A DNA stretch of 64,000 bases, from positions 682,001 through 746,000 of the forward strand of contig WIUZ02000009.1 in assembly GCA_015956445.1 (NCBI GenBank), given 5' to 3'. How positions within the stretch are numbered: the first letter of the stretch is position 1; each line of letters opens with the position of its first letter. This document shows, piece after piece, positions 53,072-62,621 of this stretch. The stretch is from Thelephora terrestris (Eukaryota > Basidiomycota > Agaricomycetes > Thelephorales > Thelephoraceae). Position numbers and translations under genes: made by a program. The notes under the pieces were generated by a model. It searched no databases, was not told the origin of the DNA, and was given only the letters and a program-made list of their open reading frames with translations.

Positions 53072-54121
53072 AACAAAGGGGAAAAAGACATACGTTGGCG
53101 AAGAGATTGCATGTCTGGAGTTAGATGTCTGAAGGTAGAAATAAGACGGCCCCGAACGATGAAAGGAATTATCGGAATATCAGAACTTCGACGAGGAGAG
53201 GTTTTATAGATATCTAAGTCCTAGTCGAACACCTCGTTTTTTTTAGATCAAACGAGGCGACCATCTCAACAAAATCACAGAACCACTTCACGCCTCGTGT
53301 TGCAGGGATCAAACGAGGTGTCCGTTCCTCGCCTAACGAGCGACCTGTATCGAAAGATCAGTAAACCTTTCCAACTTTCCCTGCGAATGGCTCTTTGAAT
53401 CTCTTTGTTGCGGGATATCCGTGGGAGATGGAGTCAATCCAGAGCTCGGTTGGAGTCATGTCAGAGCCCGATATGAATGTTTCAGGTGAAAGAAAAACGA
53501 CAACCGGGTAGGAGAAAGCCGTTCGGTTGGGCGAGTAACAGGTCCAAAGACATCCGATAGGGTCTAAAGACGTCCGATAGGGTCTAAAGACGTCCGATAG
53601 GATCCAAAGACGGATCCAAAGGGCGTGACGATGCGTGACGAAGACGAGGGGAGTTCCGCGTCGCATCCCACGCGCGATAGTTTTCAAAGGACGTCTGCCG
53701 GCGCTAACTTCGTTAGTCAACTCTCGATCCCATCACACATAAGAAAGGTTATTGTTGGGAGGCCTTCGCAAAGGGTTCGCGTCCCGTTTGGAGATCAAAA
53801 ACGGGATAAAAACGGCTTGCAGATGGCGGAAGGAAACAGAAGCTGTGCGCTCACCAGAAATCGTCAATGTCCGACCTCCCTCCGCCTATCTACCTCCCAT
53901 CGTCAGGCGGTTACACTAGGTCTCGAATCGTTCCAGAGGTGAGAAGTTCGAGTTTCCAACTACCGAAAGGCCGATTGTTGAATCCCTCCAGCCTGTTGAC
54001 CGCCGGAGATTTCCGTTTCGCCGGTACAGCTACGACGAGGAAGGATTCTTGGTGGTCAGGACGAAAAACATGAACCGAGACCCGTAATTTGTTTCCCTCT
54101 GCCTTCCTTCTGTCTCGCTAA
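53072..54121. other. Intergenic stretch with a 20-bp tandem repeat
   Basis: The repeat at 53541-53612 is described separately. A possible short coding start (MSDLPPPIYLPSSGGYTRSR at 53867) has no further support. The word aaacgagg occurs three times between 53230 and 53340. Confidence 0.4.
53541..53612. repeat. 20-bp tandem repeat, about 3.6 copies
   Basis: Units ggtctaaagacgtccgatag are repeated at 53541, 53561 and 53581 with few changes, followed by a partial unit. Confidence 0.85.
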
Positions 54122-54884
54122 ATGAGTTTCAGGCGTCCCCACCCCTACGAGAAGTCGGTACCGAGACCCTCTGCAACACCCTCAGAGAGTAGGGCTGTCT
54201 GTCCAGCACGAACGCTCGACTCAGGCTCTGCAACAGAGTTACTGAAGCAGCTTATTCCCACTCTTGCTCAGGACCCCGAGTCCTTCGAATCTTCCGCGTT
54301 ATCCATATTCAACGCTCACAACATCGACCCGTCTGTTTCGGACGCTCTTGTAAAGGTTGTGAAGCAAAGCTTCGCCGCCTCACCATCCGAACCCATTCCC
54401 GACAGGTATGTTTGCAACTCCGCGTATCCTAACCTATTTCGTGATCCCTGACTGTCCTTCGTAAAGTTCGCAGGAAGCTCCCCGTACATTTACTACAAGC
54501 CGTGCCAACACTCCAGGTCCCGGTCCAATCTCTCTCGTTCCATTCAAGCACGAAAGGGCATTCTCCTCTGGTTCACGAGGAATGACAACGTGGTATTCTA
54601 CCGAAGCGTACCAAGACGTTCCCGAGCCACCTAGTGTCATAAAACCGACTGCAGGAACCTTGTATGTTCACAAGAATTTGTCTACCGGAATCTTGCAAGT
54701 TTGGCTCTTTGGGATGAACGCGACTTGGTTTTCTGTTCCTGACAGTGGGCAGGTCTTCCATCCTGCCCTTCAAGATAGGGTTCTAAGTGTCAGAGCCGAT
54801 GGCACCCCAAGTTGGGTTCACGCTGTTGGTCTCAACTCAGCGCGAGCCCGCAATCGAGAAGGACGTCGCGTCGCGTTCGCCTGA
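54122..54884 (+). CDS. Conserved agaricomycete protein of unknown function (233 aa)
   Basis: Two exons, 54122-54405 and 54467-54884, join in frame. The 61-nt intron has GTATGT, a CTAAC-type branch and a TAAAG acceptor. The N-terminus MSFRRPHPYEKSVPRP is disordered, and then an acidic helical part (LLKQLIPTLAQDPESF) follows. The C-terminal domain has TAGTLYVHKNLSTGILQVWL, then HPALQDRVLSVRADGTPSWV and a basic tail. The last text recurs in many unnamed mushroom proteins, but I know no function. The frame is intact and the end lies close to the disrupted gene at 55158. Confidence 0.6.
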
Positions 54885-55270
54885 ATGTATTAATCAAGTC
54901 CCATTTTTCGTGTGATATTAGACAATAATCAGATATCTATTACTTTATTACCAATACTGCGTGTTTGATCCCAAATCAAGTGTATCAGTTTTATTCGTGA
55001 TTCATGCCTGCTGTCCGCTCGTAGACAAAGCGAAAGAGAAATAAAGCAAAGGGTGAAAGAACAAACTGAGTAGAAAAGTTCCCCCCCCCACGGCGATTTG
55101 GCTGCACCGCCCCCACCTTTACCCCCTCGCTCACATACGCCGTCTAAACTTTCTGCCATGTCTCGCAGAGTCGCCAACGCTCGAAGGGAGTTCAACAAAT
55201 TTATGGATGGGAGAGAAGACTTAGGCGGTGACGCCATCTTCTCACCTCATACTCCTGCCAGGCCTGCAGA

Positions 55271-56165
55271 CACTGGGGGCAAGGGGTCAAATACCCAGTG
55301 GGTACATGCTGAATACATTGTGATCACAGTCAAAAAGTGATCACAATGTGCCCAGTGGGGAAAATTTGAATACATTCAAAATGTACCTGGCCATGTGAAC
55401 CCAATGTGCCCAGTGGGCACATTTTGATTGCGATCACAATGTACCCATCAATGTGATCTCAATGTGCCCAGTGGGGACATTTTGATTGCAATCACAATGC
55501 ACACATCAATGTGATCTCAATGTGCCTGCTGTGCACATTTTAATTTCTTTCACAATGTCCCCATCAATGTGTTCTCAATGTACCCAGCTCATTACATAAT
55601 AGTTTCTTTCACAATGTTGTCCACAATGTGTCCAGCATGTGGCTGAGCCACTCATTCAAACTTCTTTCACAAAGTATCCAGTGATGTGTCTAGAATGTGT
55701 ACAGCCATACACATAGTGATTTCTTTGAAAGTTCATGATGAAATTGAACAATATTGTGATTACATTGTGATTACTTCAAAAAGAACCCCCTGGGGACATT
55801 ATGGACACATCACTGGATACTTTGTGAAAGAAGTTTGAATGAGTGGCTCAGCCACATGCTGGACACATTGTGGACAACATTGTGAAAGAAACTATTATGT
55901 AATGAGCTGGGTACATTGAGAACACATTGATGGGGACATTGTGAAAGAAATTAAAATGTGCACAGCAGGCACATTGAGATCACATTGATGTGTACATTGT
56001 GATCGCAATCAAAATGTGCCCACTGGGCACATTGGGTTCACATGGCCAGGTACATTTTGAATGTATTCAAATTTTCCCCACTGGGCACATTGTGATCACT
56101 TTTTGACTGTGATCACAATGTATTCAGCATGTACCCACTGGGTATTTGACCCCTTGCCCCCAGTG
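55271..56165. mobile_element. Palindromic CACTG element 4 (895 bp)
   Basis: The ends are CACTGGGGGCAAGGGGTCA and its inverse complement. The target duplication aga is at 55268-55270 and 56166-56168. It is the same subfamily as element 2, differing by a few substitutions and a segment present only in the right half of element 2. It is a non-autonomous CACTA-type element with no coding capacity. Confidence 0.88.
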
Positions 56166-56476
56166 AGAACGTCCGATTGGACGACCCACCCGGCCTGTCT
56201 TCGATCGTGCGGAGGCAGCTGTGGTAGTTACATTACTGAGTAAAGTGTGATAACTGGTCAGATTTCACCCTCAAAGTTATCATGATAACTTTGAGTACTG
56301 CTCAACCCATACTCACCCACTGTTTTGGGTTGATGGGAGAGGTCCCAATCAGGCAGGTGCCGAGAGTGTGGATTGCCTGGGAGTCTGGGTAGGTTTCCTT
56401 TTTGGGAATATCCCAGAAAGGAAATATTGATGGCTTATGTAAGCAATGATGGGAAACAGAATAGATGAAATGTCTA

Positions 56477-56528
56477 TAAAAGGAAATACCATAAAAGGAA
56501 ATACCATAAAAGGAAATACCATAAGAAG
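56477..56528. repeat. 15-bp minisatellite in left arm, 3 copies
   Basis: The unit ataaaaggaaatacc is repeated three times. The matching array in the right arm (about 59405-59500, in reverse complement) has six copies. Confidence 0.85.
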
Positions 56529-56591
56529 AAATTTGATGGATTACATAATGGGATCATGTGACTTCCTAAAAAGGAAATTTTACCTGGTATG

Positions 56592-56795
56592 TTATTTTTA
56601 CCAAATATGTTATTTTACCAAATATGCTATTTTTACCAAATATGCTATTTTTACCAAATATGTTATTTTTACCAAATATGTTATTTTTACCAAATATGTT
56701 ATTTTTACCAAATATGCTATTTTTACCAAATATGTTATTTTTACCAAATATGTTATTTTTACCAAATATGCTATTTTTACCAAATATTCTATTTT
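56592..56795. repeat. 15-bp minisatellite in left arm, about 11 copies
   Basis: The unit tttttaccaaatatg recurs 11 times with t/c variation and one shorter unit. Because 15 is a multiple of three it keeps several frames open, which produces spurious ORFs. The right-arm array at about 59118-59340 has 12 copies. Confidence 0.88.
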
Positions 56796-57300
56796 TTACC
56801 AGATTTGTTATTTTTCTAACTACAGCAATTTCTAAGTATGAGAACTTCTAAATAGCATAATTTTCAAGGATAGTGACCTTTCAATAAGTCGATTTTCCAA
56901 CATTACAATTGGAAGGTCTTCATTTCAATGAGATTTATGTAAACTTTTCTTTGCCTTTTCTACCATATGATAGAATATGGTTCTGTTTGTAGTCATGACC
57001 TTACCTAACCTAAACCGACCCTAACTCAACTTGATTTTGTTTTATCTTATCTCACCTAACCCCTAATCTAATCTAATCTACAAGTGTTTCATCTAATCTA
57101 CCCAAAATAGTCCACCTGACCTAACCTAACCTACAGTAAATCCAACCCACTGTAAATGTAATCTACCATAAACATAATCTACAGTAAACATAGTCTACGG
57201 CAAACGTAGTCTACGGCAAACGTAGTCTACGGTAAATGTAGTCTACGGTAAACTTAATCTACCGTAAACGTACTCTACCGTGAACATAATCTACCTTAAA

Positions 57301-57430
57301 CTTAACCTAACCTACCTAACCTAACCTAACCTAACCTAACCTAAACCTAACCTAACCTAAACCTAACCTAACCTAAACCTAACCTAACCTAAACCTAACC
57401 TAACCTAAACCTAACCTAACCTAACCTACC
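57301..57430. repeat. TTAGG/CCTAA-like array in left arm
   Basis: The stretch is made of CCTAA pentamers with occasional CCTAAA hexamers. Its counterpart in the right arm, about 58519-58585, is only half as long. Similar dispersed words extend outward (for example taacctaac near 57000 and 57650). Confidence 0.8.
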
Positions 57431-58518
57431 GTCAACGTAAACCTAACCTGACCTAACCTACCCTAAACCTAACCTACTCTACACCTAACCTACTCTACAC
57501 CTAACCCACCCTAAACCCCACCCTACAGTAGTCCACCTAACCTTACCTGACCCTGTTCTAAAGTAGCCTTACCCAACCCAATATGGTCTACTCGACCTAA
57601 CCTAACTAAATCTATCTGGCCCTGACCTGACCTAACCTGATCTAACCCAGCCTAGCATAACCTAACCTAATCTGCAAAAATGTGAACCTAGCTCAACCTA
57701 TCCTCACCCAGCCCATTAGTATGTAACTTGGTTTATGGGAACACAGGATGAACCACACACTTCCCAACTACAAGCTGACAATTGCTCAAGTGCATCTACT
57801 TTGCTGGACCTACAAGCCAGTGGACCTATAAGCCTATATGCCCACAAACCCATGGGGACCTATACTCAGTACATGTGACAAGCCATATTCTGTTCCAGAC
57901 CGCAACCTGACTGCAACCCAAGCCCTTTCACCCTGCAGGCTAATGGACTCATCAACTCAAACCCTTACAGATCTGTAGGCCCATAATACACCAACTGGCT
58001 AATAGGTCCAGCTAGGTGGACAAGTTTGGGTTGCAGTCAGGTTGCAGTCTGGAACAGAATATGGCTTGTCACATGTACTGAGTATAGGTCCCCATGGGTT
58101 TGTGGGCATATAGGCTTATAGGTCCACTGGCTTGTAGGTCCAGCAAAGTAGATGCACTTGAGCAATTGTCAGCTTGTAGTTGGGAAGTGTGTGGTTCATC
58201 CTGTGTTCCCATAAACCAAGTTACATACTAATGGGCTGGGTGAGGATAGGTTGAGCTAGGTTCACATTTTTGCAGATTAGGTTAGGTTATGCTAGGCTGG
58301 GTTAGATCAGGTTAGGTCAGGTCAGGGCCAGATAGATTTAGTTAGGTTAGGTCGAGTAGACCATATTGGGTTGGGTAAGGCTACTTTAGAACAGGGTCAG
58401 GTAAGGTTAGGTGGACTACTGTAGGGTGGGGTTTAGGGTAGGTTAGGTGTAGAGTAGGTTAGGTGTAGAGTAGGTTAGGTTTAGGGTAGGTTAGGTCAGG
58501 TTAGGTTTACGTTGACGG

Positions 58519-58585
58519 TAGGTTAGGTTAGGCTAGGTTTAGGTTAGGTTAGGTTTAGGTTAGGTTAGGTTTAGGTTAAGTTTAA
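58519..58585. repeat. TTAGG-like array in right arm
   Basis: GGTTA and GGTTTA units run in tandem as the mirror of the left-arm array but with fewer copies. Confidence 0.78.
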
Positions 58586-59117
58586 GGTAGATTATGTTCA
58601 CGGTAGAGTACGTTTACGGTAGATTAAGTTTACCGTAGACTACATTTACCGTAGACTACGTTTGCCGTAGACTACGTTTGCCGTAGACTACGTTTGCCGT
58701 AGACTACGTTTGCCGTAGACTATGTTTACTGTAGATTATGTTTATGGTAGATTACATTTACAGTGGGTTGGATTTACTGTAGGTTAGGTTAGGTCAGGTG
58801 GACTATTTTGGGTAGATTAGATGAAACACTTGTAGATTAGATTAGATTAGGGGTTAGGTGAGATAAGATAAAACAAAATCAAGTTGAGTTAGGGTCGGTT
58901 TAGGTTAGGTAAGGTCATGACTACAAACAGAACCATATTCTATCATATGGTAGAAAAAGCAAAGAAAAGTTTACATAAATCTCATTGAAATGAAGACCTT
59001 CCAATTGTAATGTTGGAAAATCGACTTATTGAAAGGTCACTATCCTTGAAAATTATGCTATTTAGAAGTTCTCATACTTAGAAATTGCTGTAGTTAGAAA
59101 AATAACAAATCTGGTAA

Positions 59118-59345
59118 AAAATAGAATATTTGGTAAAAATAGCATATTTGGTAAAAATAACATATTTGGTAAAAATAACATATTTGGTAAAAATAACATA
59201 TTTGGTAAAAATAACATATTTGGTAAAAATAACATATTTGGTAAAAATAACATATTTGGTAAAAATAACATATTTGGTAAAAATAACATATTTGGTAAAA
59301 ATAACATATTTGGTAAAAATAACATATTTGGTAAAAATAACATAC
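59118..59345. repeat. 15-bp minisatellite in right arm, 12 copies
   Basis: The unit catatttggtaaaaa (with flanking variation) mirrors 56592-56795. Copies here are more uniform than in the left arm, all but one carrying the same base at the variable site. Confidence 0.85.
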
Positions 59346-60068
59346 CAGGTAAAATTTCCTTTTAGGAAGTCACATGATCCCATTATGTAATCCATCAAAT
59401 TTCTTCTTATGGTATTTCCTTTTATGGTATTTCCTTTTATGGTATTTCCTTTTATGGTATTTCCTTTTATGGTATTTCCTTTTATGGTATTTCCTTTTAT
59501 AGACATTCCATCTATTCTGTTTCCCATCATTGCTTACATAAGCCATCAATATTTCCTTTCTGGGATATTCCCAAAAAGGAAACCCACCCAGACTCCCAGG
59601 CAATCCACACTCTCGGCACCTGCCTAATTGGGACCTCTCCCATCAACCCAAAACAGTGGGTGAGTATGGGTTGAGCAGTACTCAAAGTTATCATGATAAC
59701 TTTGAGGGTGAAATCTGACCAGTTATCACACTTTACTCAGTAATGTAACTACCACAGCTGGTGTACTCGGCCTACGCTGCTGGCGCCCGGCAGGAAAACC
59801 AAGCTTGCGCCACTGAGGCCTCCTCTCCTCCTCATGTTGATCCAGAAGCCAAGGCCGTTGAAGCACTTTGACGTACGTCCCCTTTTTCCCGCCATTTTAT
59901 TGTCTACTCTCTGACGTTCAATCTACCGCACATCCTCTCTATTCTATTCGCACATCCCATCCCATCTAAACGCCCCATCTCAATTCAGTCTAAGCGATCG
60001 GATTCTTAGAAGCCTTCGATCCGATCCCCGGTTCCTGACCCCATTTTTACGCGTACGTCGCTTATTGA

Positions 60069-60569
60069 CACTGGGGGCAGGGGCACCTGGAATTGGTGAT
60101 TACATCTTGATTACATGGTGAGTTCATGTGCACTTTCCAATAATTGTAATCGCCGATTCCAGGTTGATTACATTTCAAATGTTACCTTGACATGTAATTC
60201 AACTGTTGCCACCAACTCCATTTGAAATTTCCTCAAAATGTTCCCTAGCAATGTTTCCTGAATGTGCCCAGTGGGTACATTGTGAAAACATCTCATGTTT
60301 TTGAGCGCATTTAGATTACATCTTGGACGATTGAAGAACATGCTGATTACATTGCAGTATCATTTTTGCCAACAGGTCAAAAACATCCCAGAAACATTTG
60401 TTGAGAACATTTCAATTGGAGTTGGTGGACATTGGTTGGATTACATGTCAAGGTAACATTTGAAATGTAATCAACCTGGAATCGGCGATTACAATTATTG
60501 GAAAGTGCACATGAACTCACCATGTAATCAAGATGTAATCACCGATTCCAGGTGCCCCTGCCCCCAGTG
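60069..60569. mobile_element. Palindromic CACTG element 5 (501 bp)
   Basis: The ends are CACTGGGGGCAGGGGCACCT and its inverse complement. The target duplication tga is at 60066-60068 and 60570-60572. It is the same subfamily and length as element 3, with scattered substitutions. It lies in apparently non-coding DNA. Confidence 0.9.
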
Positions 60570-60572
60570 TGA

Positions 60573-62528
60573 CTTCACTCTTTGAGCACTTGACTTATTA
60601 AGCGCCCTCTATCTCTTTCCCTCTCCCCTACGTCCTTGCCAACCGTTCTCCTCTCTCCTTCGCCCACGTTCTCGACGAACGTCCGGACTACCTCTCGCTG
60701 GTCGACTGTAACGCCACTGGTGCGGTTTCCGCTCGTTTGATCTGCCTGCTTGGCAACCTATCCTCTCGGCCTCCTACCTTCGACGGACCTCAAACCCGCC
60801 CCGATCTCTACCTCAACCCTCCTCCCTGCCCCCCGAAAACTCTCTTTTTGGACTCTACACCTCTTCGTCGACGTCCTCCGACCCTTCGATTCCCCGTTTA
60901 CGCCGCCGTTTGTCGCCCAACAGTAGAACCCCCTCCCGCCTAATATCTCCCTCCCAGGTCTTCCTTCTCTCCTCTATCTCTCGTGTTCCTCTCTCTCCTC
61001 GTGGTCGCAACTGGTATCGTCTTACAGAGCAACGTAGGCCGGACAACCTCTCAGCTTTCGGAAAGGGTTCCGCGCAGCCGTTGCGTCTTCGTTGAGTCCG
61101 CCGTCTCCTTCCTTTTCTGCCTCTTTTCTGCCTCTTTCTCTTTGTTTTCTTTTTCCCTTCTCCGAGCCCCCTCTTCTTGAATAGCCTATCCTATCCTAAT
61201 CCCCTCTCCGCCTCCCGTCCTATAATTTTTTATTTCTATCTCTCTGTTTCTTTTGATATTTCTGCTTATCTTACCTCCCCCCCCCCTAATTTCCGTGCCA
61301 TCTCAGCCTCGTTTGTCCGCCCGCCCGTCCCTTCGCCCCAACGCGAACGCGAACCCCTCAAACCTCTTCAGCGACGTCCAACCGTCGACCCTCTCCCTCA
61401 AAGTTTCTTGTCTGCGTGCAACGCCGCGCCGCCACCACCACCCTCCTCGATCCCCTCGCTCACCTGGATCACCCATTCTCAGGTCCACTCCCACCTCTGT
61501 TTTCTCTCCCCTTCCGTTCGACCTGCTATTCCGTCACCGCCGCCACCCCTCTCGTGCACGACGGCCCCTTGTCGGCCTGCCGCACACTGTTCCCACCACC
61601 GCCGCCCGCTTTTTCCGCCACCGATCTCTCACGTAGACCTCCTCCCCAACTCCTTTCCCTTGTTCGACGCCGGCCATCGTCTGGACGTTCGCCCTTCGTC
61701 GACGACCCCTTTTCCGTTCTCGTTACCCCCCCTTAGTTCTCCCCTTTCGTCCGGCCTCCCTCTTTTGGTCCCGGCCCCTTTCCCTTCCTTTCTCCGTATT
61801 CGATATACGTAGTTCGTTTTCACCTTTCCTCCCCACTCTTGTTCCCGCGCTCCACCTACTAGTAATCTTTCCCTAGGTAGACTACCTACTACTTAGTTTA
61901 CCTCGCGTGCAACAGAGCCCCCCCCCGTTTCCGTTCCCCTCGCGTGATAAGTCTTCTCCTTATCCGCCACTCGCGTATATCCCCAGGTAATCAGTTTTAT
62001 TTGTTATTAAGTGTCACGACTTCGGCACTCCGGTAATAATTGAGCCGTTTACCCGGTCTCTCGCGTCTCCCTCCTTACCCCGTATTTTAATTTTCTCTTT
62101 GGCTTTCCGGCGCGTAGCTCGCCTCTAAAACGTTCCCTTCTTTTTTTTTTTTTTTTTCACCCTTTTTCTTCCCCTTCGAATCTTTTTTAGTTCCCCGCGT
62201 TCGCCGTTCCACGCCCTCCCCGTATTTTATTCTCTCCGGTCTCATTCTAATCTTTTTTCCGCCTACGTCATTTGATTTTTTTTTCCTTTCTTTCTCTCTC
62301 CCGGTTTTCCAATCGGCTTTTCCCCTCTTTCCTTTTCTGTCTCCGTTTCTCACGACCGCTACCTCTTCGATCGTAGCTCAGTCTCCTTCGTTTTTTTCGG
62401 CCCCTCTCGGTCCCGTTTTTCCCCTACTCTTCCTCCGCCTTCTGCCTCCTCTAGCTATATTTTTTCATTTTTCATTTTTCATTTTTCATTTTTTTTTTCT
62501 TTCTCTCCCTCCCGCCCACCCCTTGCTT

Positions 62529-62560
<32 letters not shown>

Positions 62561-62621
62561 CTTTCTGTTTGCTGTGGGTACCTGTAGGTACAGGTGAAAT
62601 AAAAATCTTTATTTTCCCACC
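60573..62621 (+). other. C/T-rich tract of about 2 kb
   Basis: The plus strand is overwhelmingly C and T, with poly-T near 62529-62560, a catttttcatttttc repeat just before it and several C runs. Open frames such as 61177-61812 exist because such sequence rarely makes stop codons, and their products are Pro/Ser-rich without motifs. It directly precedes the Gypsy pol ORF and may be the untranslated leader or LTR of that element, but no primer site or repeat shows this. Confidence 0.5.

Larger units (their letters stand above)
56216..59760. mobile_element. Giant foldback element (3545 bp, two 1.7-kb inverted arms)
   Basis: The left arm runs 56216-57921 and the right arm 58026-59760, with a 104-bp loop. 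The outer ends are CAGCTGTGGTAGTTACATTA and its inverse complement. Because CAGCTG is itself a palindrome, either it belongs to the element or it is a 6-bp target duplication flanking TGGTAGTTAC ends. The host frame fits both readings. The arms contain minisatellites and TTAGG-like arrays, whose copy numbers differ between arms. There is no transposase. It could be a foldback transposon, or an inverted duplication made by hairpin or template-switch repair. Confidence 0.8.
55158..59871 (+). pseudogene. Host exon interrupted by CACTG element 4 and the 3.5-kb foldback
   Basis: Coding-like text MSRRVANARREFNKFMDGRE starts at 55158. After element 4 (55271-56165) a 50-bp island (56166-56215) reads DDPPGLSSIVRR. 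After the foldback (56216-59760) the same frame continues VYSAYAAGARQENQACATEA and stops at 59869-59871. The frame left of element 4 and that of the island do not match directly, so a short intron or small change lies between them. I do not recognise the protein. The continuity across the foldback is the firm part of this call. Confidence 0.5.

Noticed and set aside
53625-54073. Short ORFs before the gene at 54122, including one starting MSDLPPPIYLPSSGG
   Set aside because: A possible first exon, but its downstream splice partner could not be found and the frame ends without a recognisable domain.
56446-56851. Overlapping ORFs made of repeated YFYQIC or TKYVIF-like units, and their mirror at 59062-59530
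   Set aside because: They are products of 15-bp minisatellites, which keep several frames open. There is no initiation context or non-repetitive domain.
57301-57430. CCTAA array as a true telomere
   Set aside because: It lies inside an inverted repeat with its mirror copy 1.1 kb away and with coding-like text on both outer sides.
59118-59345. Regular short repeats that could suggest a CRISPR array
   Set aside because: Units are 15 bp and directly adjacent with no unique spacers, and the genome is fungal.
61177-61812. Pro/Ser-rich ORF of 211 codons in the C/T-rich tract
   Set aside because: Several frames are open at once because the sequence lacks purines, so the open length carries no coding signal.
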